In this document: positions 55,453 to 63,118 of the stretch, one piece after another
Layout of the letters: each line of letters begins with the position of its first letter
Numbering within the stretch: position 1 is the first letter of the stretch
DNA from: Bacteroidota bacterium
Lineage (GTDB): Bacteria; Bacteroidota; Bacteroidia; Chitinophagales; Saprospiraceae
Direction: 5' to 3'
Length of the DNA stretch: 64,000 nucleotides
Assembly: GCA_029781865.1 (NCBI GenBank)
Contig: JAKOVW010000052.1
Coordinates: 146,999-210,998 of the forward strand
The notes under the pieces: model-generated
Databases searched by the model: none
What the model saw: the letters and a program-made list of their open reading frames with translations, nothing else
Told to the model about the DNA's origin: nothing
Translations under genes and position numbers: made by a program

Positions 55453-56088
55453 ATGAACATACATTTTATTTTCTTTGTTACTCTAGTTTTAATCAGCTCC
55501 AACTTGAATTCCCAGTCATTCAGAATAAATGGATTTGTATGGGATACAATTTACAATCTCGATGATAATAAAATCGAACTTAATGGATTTGAATGTAATA
55601 AAATCAAGTACCGCGTTCAACCTGATGCGAGGATTAGATTGGAAGGATGTATTCTCAGTATTTACCCTTATCATATCGATACTACATATCAAATAACTAT
55701 TAATTCCGACGATAAAAAGCAATTCGTAATAAAACTTTATTCACAAAGAGGCACTGTTAAAGTATTAAGTATCGCTAATAAATTAATTAGTACAGAGTCT
55801 GAAACAATTCCACTGCAATTGGCTAAACAATTAAGAGGAGTAAGAGCAGTTGTCGATTGCCCATGGCTACGTGATGCTTGTAAAATATTGGGATATTCCT
55901 TTATGCTCAAGAAAGGCAACGAGATAGTTTATATCGAAGAAATCTCTAATTGGCAACTTTCTGGAAAAGCAAAAACCGAACTTCAAAGTGCTAGACAAGG
56001 AACCGCAATTATTTTTGAACACATTCATACAAAATGCCCCGGTGATGATGCTGAGGGGTTTAGTGATATTAAATTCATCATTAAGTAA
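55453..56088 (+). CDS. Cassette 11b: exported protein with GldM-like C-terminal domain
   Basis: Signal peptide ending SNLNSQ. The C-terminal ~110 residues (IPLQLAKQLRGVRAVVDCPWLRDACKILGYSFMLKKGNEIVYIEEISNWQLSGKAKTELQSARQGTAIIFEHIHTKCPGD... IKFIIK) resemble the C-terminal domain of GldM, a periplasmic part of the T9SS motor. Here it is isolated from any gliding gene. The rest is unknown. Resemblance is to overall pattern, not to a tested alignment. Confidence 0.5.
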   Translation: MNIHFIFFVTLVLISSNLNSQSFRINGFVWDTIYNLDDNKIELNGFECNKIKYRVQPDARIRLEGCILSIYPYHIDTTYQITINSDDKKQFVIKLYSQRGTVKVLSIANKLISTESETIPLQLAKQLRGVRAVVDCPWLRDACKILGYSFMLKKGNEIVYIEEISNWQLSGKAKTELQSARQGTAIIFEHIHTKCPGDDAEGFSDIKFIIK

Positions 56089-56125
56089 CTAGCAATATCA
56101 CATTATGTGATGTAAAACAAAAACC

Positions 56126-56270
56126 ACCGCTAGCATCGCATACACTCATTACCGCAAAAGTCTTTAATCATTCACTTTTGATTTTTTTCGTATAATAAAA
56201 TTTAATGCATTATATTTGGCTTCCGACATGTGACGGGAAGGCGTGTTTGAAAAATCCGTTATGGGTTACC
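56126..56270 (+). repeat. attC-like site 11 (with internal promoter)
   Basis: ACCGCTAGC (56126-56134), arm TACACTCATTACCGCAAAAG against GACATGTGACGGGAAGGCG, ending CCGTTATGGGTTACC (56256-56270). Loop promoter: TTTTTTTCG, 20 nt, TATATTTG (56211-56218). Confidence 0.82.
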
Positions 56271-56292
56271 TTAAAAACTAATGTAGTGACAA

Positions 56293-58011
56293 GTGAGCGT
56301 AAATAAAAGATTGCAATTCCAAGATTTGTTTGATGAGGCCCCGTTGGATGTCAATGAATATCTAAAAGGAATAAGCAAAGACGTATTATGGAAAACAATT
56401 GCATTGCTAATAAATATTAGCAATCCGGAAAGCTCCATAAAAACAGCAAAAGATTTAATTAATCAATGGTTTAGTTTAAAAAATAGAAAAATAAGAGATC
56501 GACTATTAAGGCAGGTATCCCCAACAGACGGAATTATTAATATCGTTAGCAGTTTGAATCTTGTTGAACATATATTGAATTATCAAATTTCAAATGAAGA
56601 TGAAAAAGATGAATTGCAAATCGAAGTCAACCTATTTAAGGCATATTTAGTATTTAATTCAAATCAAAATCATCTGGAAGATTTTCATCTTAAATCCTTA
56701 GAGCCATTAGACGATATTGAACAAGAGATTGGTTGGAGCTTAATAATGCGCTATCATGATTACGACTTAGAAAATTATATTTATAGAGATGTTTTTACCT
56801 GCCAATTAATTAAGTCAATTGAATTTTTTAAGTATTTAGAATCTAGAGATGAATTAGAACCACACCTGACTTTATTCTTATCAAAATATAATTGCACATC
56901 TTGGTCAGATTGGATAATAAAAATCGTTTCTTTAATATTCCCAATCATTTCAATAACAGACAAATCGTACCACGAATTTACCGTCACAAATGATGAGAAA
57001 TATATAGCTAATTGCAAATTTCTTGATTCATTTTCTACGACTGAAACAGATGACCACCACCTATCGGATTTTATAATTTTGCGGAGCAAACCTCTATTAA
57101 AGATAGCTGATGGACAATACAGAATAATCAGTAAGTTATTTCTTATAGAAAAACTATTTAAAAGCATTCAATTTCAATTTAGTTTGGAGATCAATGTTGA
57201 AGTTAATCAGGCAAACAGAATTAGTGATTTTAGATCTTATCATTGTGATAATTTTTCTGAAAAAACACTATTGTACAAAATAATGAAGAACTGTTTTCCT
57301 AAAAAATGGATACACTTATCTGGAAAAGATTTTAAAAATCACGGTTATGACAAAGAGCCTGACTATTATATTAGATTTAAAAATAAAATATTCTTATTCG
57401 AGAGCAAAGATGTTGTTTTAAAAGGTGAGGAAAAGCAATCAAGAAATTACTTACTTCTAAAAAAAGCCATATCTGATAAATTTTATAAAACCGAAACAAA
57501 TGGTACCGTTATATCTAGAGCAATTGTTCAAATTATTGAAAATATTAAAAGGATATACAGGAAATTCTATTCTGAATGTGATCAAGAATATAATATAAAA
57601 ACAATAAAAATATTTCCAATTATCGTAACTCATGATCGACAATTTGATTGCATAGGGTTAAATAATCTTATAAAATTGTGGTTTAAAAATGAATTGTTGA
57701 GTATAGATAGCGAAATTATTTTATCTAATATTCGAGATCCTATCATCTTAAATATTGATACTCTATTATTTCATCAGGAATCAATTAAAAATAGAGGGCA
57801 ATTTAGACTAGATAAGCTAATATGTGATTATCATTTCTTTACTGACTTTCAACCGAAACAATACTCAACCCGGAAAGCATTAGAAGATGGAAAATTAGAG
57901 TCATTCTGTTCTTTTTCTTATTTTGCTGATAAATATTTTGATAAAAAGTCGAAGAATAAAATACCTACTTATGTAATGCAATATGTTCAACAACTTTTTA
58001 ATGATCCTTAA
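56293..58011 (+). CDS. Cassette 12: large PD-(D/E)XK nuclease-like protein
   Basis: 572 residues. KEPDYYIRFKNKIFLFESKD contains D357, E370 and K372, a good PD-(D/E)XK core, between a long helical N-terminal region and a C-terminal region with ISRAIVQIIENIKRIYRKFYSEC. No helicase or methyltransferase domain. Starts at GTG (VNKRLQFQD). It may be a restriction-type or abortive-infection nuclease (inference). It is the largest single-gene cassette. Confidence 0.6.
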   Translation: MSVNKRLQFQDLFDEAPLDVNEYLKGISKDVLWKTIALLINISNPESSIKTAKDLINQWFSLKNRKIRDRLLRQVSPTDGIINIVSSLNLVEHILNYQISNEDEKDELQIEVNLFKAYLVFNSNQNHLEDFHLKSLEPLDDIEQEIGWSLIMRYHDYDLENYIYRDVFTCQLIKSIEFFKYLESRDELEPHLTLFLSKYNCTSWSDWIIKIVSLIFPIISITDKSYHEFTVTNDEKYIANCKFLDSFSTTETDDHHLSDFIILRSKPLLKIADGQYRIISKLFLIEKLFKSIQFQFSLEINVEVNQANRISDFRSYHCDNFSEKTLLYKIMKNCFPKKWIHLSGKDFKNHGYDKEPDYYIRFKNKIFLFESKDVVLKGEEKQSRNYLLLKKAISDKFYKTETNGTVISRAIVQIIENIKRIYRKFYSECDQEYNIKTIKIFPIIVTHDRQFDCIGLNNLIKLWFKNELLSIDSEIILSNIRDPIILNIDTLLFHQESIKNRGQFRLDKLICDYHFFTDFQPKQYSTRKALEDGKLESFCSFSYFADKYFDKKSKNKIPTYVMQYVQQLFNDP

Positions 58012-58026
58012 CAACAACAATGAAAA

Positions 58027-58175
58027 AGGCAGTACAACATTTCATGGCATAAACTCTACACCGCCAAGCATCTAAAATCATACTATTAAAATAATTCACG
58101 GTAATGAATGAGTAATTTCTTATTTTTGACTGTTAAATCTTCATCGTGCGGCTTGTATACAATGCCTTTTTGTGC
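58027..58175 (+). repeat. attC-like site 12, right half degenerate
   Basis: Left arm TGGCATAAACTCTACACCGC (58044-58063) is nearly identical to sites 1 and 5, and loop promoter TTCACG, 20 nt, TATTTTTG (58121-58128) is intact. The right arm CATCGTGCGGCTTGTATAC no longer pairs well, and no GTTRRRY core follows. Confidence 0.65.
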
Positions 58176-58214
58176 CATTATAATGACAGAGCTAAAATGA
58201 AGCGGTAATATCAA

Positions 58215-59249
58215 ATGATAAAAGTAATGAAACAAGAACAACTTAAATTAGTACTTATCACAATCACTTTTTCGGTTTTACTTTTTATAGACGCTTATGC
58301 GCAAGATTTATTGATCGATGTTAAAAGCAATTTAAAATTAGTTAGCGAATTAAAAGACGCTTACAGAGCATTTCACATCAACAACATTATTATTCAACAA
58401 AAAGAAATGATAAATGTGTTTCTCAACGATGGTTCAGATTCAAATATGAAAAACCTGCTTTCCGGCTACATTAAGGTCTGTGATAGCTTAAAAATCATTC
58501 CCTTAAATAATGACACCCTTAAATCCTATGTGAGAAAATATTTAACGTTGACAATTCAGAGTTATAATATTATAAAGAATAATGGATTTAGTTCGTCAGA
58601 ATTTAAGGAAGATTATGAAAAGTATCAAAAATCGGAAGACGAATACATGAATTATTTATACTCTACTTATTCAACTAATCATTTTATTACTATGACTGAG
58701 GAAAAGTATTGGCAAACTAATGACAAAAGCAATTACGTCAAGTCATCGGACTATGAAAGATATAAGAGTTTGAAGATAACTAACCTGAAAGATGCCTTAG
58801 AATTGCTCCAAAAGACTACCCAACAGACAACTGACTTTCAAGAACACTCAATTTATCAAATCGAATTGGCTGACCAATATGTAAAAAACTCGGATAGTTT
58901 AGGCGAAAGTGCTTATGAAATTGCCATTGGCAAATATAAAGAAATATTAGATCAAAAAAAATATAGTATTTTCTTATTTGAAGCATGGCTTAAATGGCGT
59001 TTGGTAACTCAACAACATGTCTATGGTATTTCAAAAACATCTGACATTCCGAACAATGAGTATGATAAAATGAGAGAGCGAGTAGCTTCAATAATTCTTG
59101 ACTACATTACAAAGAATGACAATGATGAAATGGCAATAAATGAATTTCTGTTAATGGCAACACACCCGATTGTAAAACGGTTTGGTAAATACCCATACGG
59201 AAACCAAAATACTGTTGAATATCATAAAACATTTGATGAGAAAAAATGA
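58215..59249 (+). CDS. Cassette 13: exported protein of unknown function
   Basis: Signal peptide LVLITITFSVLLFIDAYAQ, then ~315 hydrophilic, mainly helical residues (YEKYQKSEDEYMNYLYSTY, ALELLQKTTQQTTDFQ, YEIAIGKYKEILDQKKYSIFLFEAWLKWRLV). No family recognised. ATG at 58215 or 58227; both give the signal peptide. It is the last unit of the array before a truncated attC-like half-site. Confidence 0.65.
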   Translation: MIKVMKQEQLKLVLITITFSVLLFIDAYAQDLLIDVKSNLKLVSELKDAYRAFHINNIIIQQKEMINVFLNDGSDSNMKNLLSGYIKVCDSLKIIPLNNDTLKSYVRKYLTLTIQSYNIIKNNGFSSSEFKEDYEKYQKSEDEYMNYLYSTYSTNHFITMTEEKYWQTNDKSNYVKSSDYERYKSLKITNLKDALELLQKTTQQTTDFQEHSIYQIELADQYVKNSDSLGESAYEIAIGKYKEILDQKKYSIFLFEAWLKWRLVTQQHVYGISKTSDIPNNEYDKMRERVASIILDYITKNDNDEMAINEFLLMATHPIVKRFGKYPYGNQNTVEYHKTFDEKK

Positions 59250-59254
59250 GTACA

Positions 59255-59325
59255 ACGGCAAATTACAGCTCCTTGGCAATAAGCGGGTTTCGTCTTCCGG
59301 CCCTAAGCGACGTCTTTAGTTGGAA
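59255..59325 (+). repeat. Truncated attC-like half-site ending the array
   Basis: TTGGCAATAAGCGGGTTTCG followed by TCTTCCGG matches the left half of site 6 (TTTGCAATAGGCGGGGTTTC...TGCTCCG). The right half is missing; ordinary sequence follows. Confidence 0.55.
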
Positions 59326-59400
59326 TTCGTTTATAGAGTCTAACCCAAATATTGGGCCTTTATAAATTTCGAGTATTGAATGCTCTTCAGGAATATTTAT

Positions 59401-59772
59401 TTACTTCTCAATTTTATTTGAGTTAATTAATTCCTCAATCTGTAAAATTTTTTCCAAAGGAAGTTTTTTCAAAAATTCTTCAGTCAAAATAGTTTTATTG
59501 ATCTGTAGATAGTTATTCTGGTTTTTAATATAGGTAGCGACTCCCTGATCCTTGTTAAATTGTCCAGTCATTTCAAATAATAAACGGCTGGCTTTTACAT
59601 CACCTTGCAAAGCTGAGGCAAGTAATCTGCTTACTACCTTATGAAACATAAATTTCATTTGATTCGTGTAATCCAAATAATGAGGATTTGAAGCAAATTC
59701 TTTTAAATGTTTGTCAATAGTTGGCCGACTTAATTTAGTTTCCTTTTCTAAGTACGATTTTGAAGGAAGCAT
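59401..59772 (-). CDS. Helix-turn-helix protein (terminase-small-subunit-like)
   Basis: 123 residues. The N-terminus SKSYLEKETKLSRPTIDKHLKEFASNPHYLDY has the two-helix HTH look of phage terminase small subunits / phBC6A51-like regulators, followed by MFHKVVSRLLASALQGDVKASRLLFEMTGQFNK. It is isolated on the opposite strand to the array, without phage neighbours, so a host regulatory role is as likely. Confidence 0.6.
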   Translation of the reverse strand: MLPSKSYLEKETKLSRPTIDKHLKEFASNPHYLDYTNQMKFMFHKVVSRLLASALQGDVKASRLLFEMTGQFNKDQGVATYIKNQNNYLQINKTILTEEFLKKLPLEKILQIEELINSNKIEK

Positions 59773-59950
59773 TTTATATTTAATCAGTGTAAATCGTCAG
59801 CAAAATGTTTACCAAACATAGCTTAAATTTAAGATATTTTATTGAATTCAAATCTATTTATCCTTATAATTTCTTTCCCTGTAAAGTTTAATGGCATTGA
59901 CAAATAAGTTACCGCAAACGCAAAGTGTATATATTTGCTTTGTGATCTGT

Positions 59951-59965
59951 GGTGCTAACATGGCA
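59951..59965 (+). repeat. Isolated left half of an attC-like core (GGTGCTAACATGGCA)
   Basis: Fifteen bases identical to the opening of site 1 (42623-42637), with no partner arm downstream. May be a remnant or a single-site insertion point. A 60-bp stretch ending here (CGCAAACGCAAAG...) resembles 62.99-63.04 kb. Confidence 0.4.
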
Positions 59966-60065
59966 AAAGAAATGTATCCGGGATTTGATGTAGAGGATTT
60001 TATTAATTTACCAAACTATTTAATATACAAATCTTCTTTCACTTTAGACCAGTTTGGATATAAAC

Positions 60066-60527
60066 TTAGTCAGCTATTTCGTAAGTGATTTTAAATGTTG
60101 CAAAACAAACTGCGCAAGTAATTACTTCGTAATACGGAGATTCTTCGAATAATGCTGGATTGAAATTAAAATCTTTCAGAATTATTTGATCATTTCCATC
60201 ATCCTTGTCATAAAGATTTAATTTGATTTGATCAGAAATACTTTGAAATACTATATTTGAATCTATTTTGAAAGTTACTGGAGGATTTATAATATTTAGA
60301 TTTTCCATTTTGTTTGAAGTAAACCGAACTTTGTCATTAATAGATATTGTTATAAATAAATCTGGTCCATCAATTGTGTCCCAATCAAATATTTTGTTAG
60401 GCTCATTTAATTCAATTAATTCGAGATTTAGAATTCTTACTTTTCTATTTGAATCATTATTCCCCGAACAAGAAAACATAGCCAATAGTAAGAATATAAA
60501 ATAATTTGAGTAACGTATAATTTTCAT
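60066..60527 (-). CDS. Lipoprotein with C2-like domain
   Basis: Lipobox FLLLAMFSCS (Cys20), then ~130 residues alternating strands (KVRILNLELIELN, DLFITISIND, IKLNLYDKDDG) like a C2 or similar beta-sandwich with acidic loops. Function unknown. Four bases separate it from the following barrel gene on the same strand, so they are likely a pair. Confidence 0.65.
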   Translation of the reverse strand: MKIIRYSNYFIFLLLAMFSCSGNNDSNRKVRILNLELIELNEPNKIFDWDTIDGPDLFITISINDKVRFTSNKMENLNIINPPVTFKIDSNIVFQSISDQIKLNLYDKDDGNDQIILKDFNFNPALFEESPYYEVITCAVCFATFKITYEIAD

Positions 60528-60530
60528 TTT

Positions 60531-61139
60531 TTATTTTTTTTCAGTACCCTTGAGAATATTCAAGAAAGAATAACAAAGCGAAATATTAAATACGGAAAAC
60601 AAATAAGTCTCCGAATTGTCAATTACATTATTAACTCCTCCATATAAATAACTGGCTTCTAGTCCAAAATTCTCATTAATATTCCAATAAATTAAAGTTT
60701 TCAAATCAATTTCATATTTATTCTCACCAATCAAATGAATAGGAGTTGATCCCATGAAGGCATTTACAATGCCAAAACCTAACTGCAATTTATTCGAATA
60801 AATATTTCTTGAGATTAGTAATGGAAATTCTATAAAACCAAAATATTGTGAAACATTTTCTCCTCCTAAATAATGACTTATTTTTGTAGCACGTTCTGAT
60901 AACAAAATACCAGAAGTTAACTTCCAATTTTCAATGTGATAATTTAATTGAAATCCACCCCTAAAGCTATATGCATAGTTATATTGAAATCCATCGAATG
61001 GCACAAGCTTGGTATTAACATTGCTATAATTTATTCCGAATATAGCTCCTAATTTTAATTGACAAAAACTTGATGTACTTAATAGCAGCAACAAACAAAG
61101 AATATGATTATTTAGTTGATTTGGTTTAGAACAGATCAT
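60531..61139 (-). CDS. Small outer-membrane beta-barrel protein
   Basis: 202 residues, signal peptide ending SFCQ, and strands with alternating aromatic/hydrophobic residues (LKLGAIFGINYSNVNTKLV, YSFRGGFQLNYHI, GFIEFPLLISRNI, NFGLEASYLYGGV) typical of the Bacteroidota OM barrel family PF13568. Function unknown. Upstream of the lipoprotein gene. Confidence 0.7.
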   Translation of the reverse strand: MICSKPNQLNNHILCLLLLLSTSSFCQLKLGAIFGINYSNVNTKLVPFDGFQYNYAYSFRGGFQLNYHIENWKLTSGILLSERATKISHYLGGENVSQYFGFIEFPLLISRNIYSNKLQLGFGIVNAFMGSTPIHLIGENKYEIDLKTLIYWNINENFGLEASYLYGGVNNVIDNSETYLFSVFNISLCYSFLNILKGTEKK

Positions 61140-61406
61140 CGTTTAATATTTACTTACCTGACTATAAATCTATGATGTATATTAATTACGTTACTTTGCT
61201 TTCTAATCATTGTCACATCACCAGCATTCACCTTGTTCAACTCAATGCTATCAAAAGAAATCATAAAATTCAGGATGAACATTTTAATATCACAACTGGA
61301 TTTTCATTCAAATATAGCATATTGTTTCTGGACCAGGAGATTTAATTGGATCTAGAAGTGTTTTGTAGGGCAATTTCAATAGCTGTTGAAACCCTGTAGT
61401 CAATTT

Positions 61407-61458
61407 GTCATCACTTTCAGGTTTGATTCACTAATAAAGGATTTGAAAGTGGTGACAG
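61407..61458. repeat. Hairpin flanking the T9SS gene (copy 1)
   Basis: GTCATCACTTTCA ... TGAAAGTGGTGACAG with CTAATAAAGGAT in the loop. A close relative lies at 62930-62982. The 61140-61513 stretch holds nothing else recognised. Confidence 0.65.
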
Positions 61459-61513
61459 TTTATGTACAAAACAACTTTTAAAGCGTTTATCTGACAGTTA
61501 TAAATTGTTTTAT

Positions 61514-62923
61514 ATGAAAAGATGCTTACTCATATCTTTTTTTCTCACCTTATTGGTGCAAATTTATTGCCAAAAGCAAGGGAACATATGGTATTTTGGA
61601 CAAGACTCAATTGATCCTAATAAAGGTGGTGCTGGCTTGGATTTTGGCTCTGGTACTCCAATTCCAATTTTAAACAGTGCAATGCCTCAAACATTAGCAT
61701 GTGCTACTTATTGTAATTCTTCGGGAGATTTATTGTTTTACTCAAATGGTTTTACGGTATATGATAGATCACATCATGTAATGGAAAATGGAGATAGTCT
61801 GGGAGGAACAATTGTAGCTCAACAATCTGTGTTAATAGTCCCTTTCCCAAATGATTCAAATATGTTCTACTTATTTTCAAATGATGATGATTTACAGGGA
61901 AATGGAACTGGTTTACATTATTCAATTATTAATATGTCACTCAACAATGGTCTAGGTGCAGTTATAATTCCAAAAGCAGTTAGCCTTTTTGGAAGAAATG
62001 CTGGTCAATTATTAGGATGCAACCACTCAAATGGAATAGACTTCTGGGTTATAGTAGCCTCACATGACTCCGCTAAAATAAACACATTTCTTATTACTAA
62101 AAATGGAATTCAAAAGCATGTCACTACATACCTCAACTTAGGAATAATTATTCCTTATATAAATTTTGAAATTAGCCCAAACGGTAATAAGTTAGCCTTG
62201 AAAGGTCAAAGCTTATTGGATCACCTTACCTTTAGATATATAATTGAATTTGAAGCAAATACTGGTTTGTTTTCAAATCCCTTTCCTATTGTTGAAGATC
62301 CCGAAAAAACGAGTGCTTACAATACAGGTTGTTGTTTCTCTTCAGATGGGAATTTATTTTATGATTTTGAGAGAGTTCACAATAATCCAAATGTTGCATT
62401 TCAATTATATCAATATGATCTTAATGCCCCAGATATTAAATCTTCAAGAATATTAATATCTGAAACAAAATATCATGTTTTTGATATGCAAATTGGTCCC
62501 GATGGAAAAATCTATTATAGTGAAGATGATTACTCTTATCTCAATCAAATTGAATACCCCAATGTCCGAGGACTAAACTGCAATTTGCATAAAAACTATA
62601 TTTACTTGGGAGGAAAAAAAGCAAGTGGAATTCTCCCAAATGAATTATTGTACAGTAAAAAACCTACTGCAACTAAATCAGTATCAAAAAATAAACCACT
62701 TGAAATTGAGTTTAATTATAACTCAAAGCAATTAATAGTTCATTCACCGAATAACAAGAAATACGAAATACAGATTTTTAATATTCAAGGTCAATCTATA
62801 TTGAATAAAGAAGTTTCAGATAACTCCCAAGTCAATGCAGCTTCATTTCCAATTGGATTATACCTTTATTCTATTGAATCAGAAAAGAAGTTATTGCAAA
62901 CCGGAAAAGTTTTGATTTATTAG
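61514..62923 (+). CDS. Exported beta-propeller-like protein with T9SS sorting domain
   Basis: 469 residues. Signal peptide ending QIYCQ, then strand-rich repeats with GNGTGLHYSIINMSL, DGNLFYDFERV and IGPDGKIYYSEDD that resemble WD40/PQQ-like propeller blades in T9SS surface proteins. The tail (SKQLIVHSPNNKKYEIQIFNIQG... IGLYLYSI) is a type A sorting domain. The start is the ATG at 61514. It is flanked by a pair of similar hairpins. Confidence 0.75.
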   Translation: MKRCLLISFFLTLLVQIYCQKQGNIWYFGQDSIDPNKGGAGLDFGSGTPIPILNSAMPQTLACATYCNSSGDLLFYSNGFTVYDRSHHVMENGDSLGGTIVAQQSVLIVPFPNDSNMFYLFSNDDDLQGNGTGLHYSIINMSLNNGLGAVIIPKAVSLFGRNAGQLLGCNHSNGIDFWVIVASHDSAKINTFLITKNGIQKHVTTYLNLGIIIPYINFEISPNGNKLALKGQSLLDHLTFRYIIEFEANTGLFSNPFPIVEDPEKTSAYNTGCCFSSDGNLFYDFERVHNNPNVAFQLYQYDLNAPDIKSSRILISETKYHVFDMQIGPDGKIYYSEDDYSYLNQIEYPNVRGLNCNLHKNYIYLGGKKASGILPNELLYSKKPTATKSVSKNKPLEIEFNYNSKQLIVHSPNNKKYEIQIFNIQGQSILNKEVSDNSQVNAASFPIGLYLYSIESEKKLLQTGKVLIY

Positions 62924-62929
62924 TATACT

Positions 62930-62982
62930 GTCATCACTTTAAGAAATATTTCCCTAATAAAGGATGTGAAAGTGGTGACAGA
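62930..62982. repeat. Hairpin flanking the T9SS gene (copy 2)
   Basis: GTCATCACTTTAAG ... GTGAAAGTGGTGACAG, sharing CCCTAATAAAGGAT-type loop and arms with 61407-61458. The copy follows the stop codon by 7 bp, so it may also act as a terminator. Confidence 0.65.
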
Positions 62983-63118
62983 TACCTTAGCGTAAACGCA
63001 AAGATGTATATAAGTGATTTGCGGTCTGCGGTGTTAAATTCTTGAAAGCTAGTGATTGATGGGAAGCCAAGTAGACCGTTTAGTGAAATTACTCTATCCA
63101 CTAAAATTAAGTAGACAA

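Larger units (their letters stand above)
42045..59330 (+). mobile_element. Integron-like gene cassette array without visible integrase
   Basis: A 17-kb run of about 13 units, each with one or two plus-strand genes and ending in a 100-145-bp imperfect palindrome. The first bases of a unit are complementary to the first bases of its own terminal palindrome, as expected when recombination joins G to TTRRRY in an attC site. Genes are AT-rich, mostly unknown or nuclease-like, and unrelated to one another. No tyrosine recombinase of integrase type is seen in the 64 kb. Known integrons have intI next to an attI site; here only a half-core is present at the left end, so the recombinase may be elsewhere or lost. 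The identification is by structure only. Confidence 0.8.

Noticed and set aside
42045..58175. Palindromes as ordinary MITE or terminator repeats
   Set aside because: Terminators do not explain why each unit's start complements its own end core, with different sequence in each unit, nor the fixed promoter layout. Kept as the alternative in the finding.
59401..59772. Prophage because of a terminase-small-like HTH protein
   Set aside because: No capsid, portal, large terminase or lysis genes are visible on either side.
59891..60088. Possible 65-residue protein after the HTH gene
   Set aside because: Starts in sequence shared with other intergenic repeats (CGCAAACGCAAAG), overlaps an attC-like core, and has no protein features.
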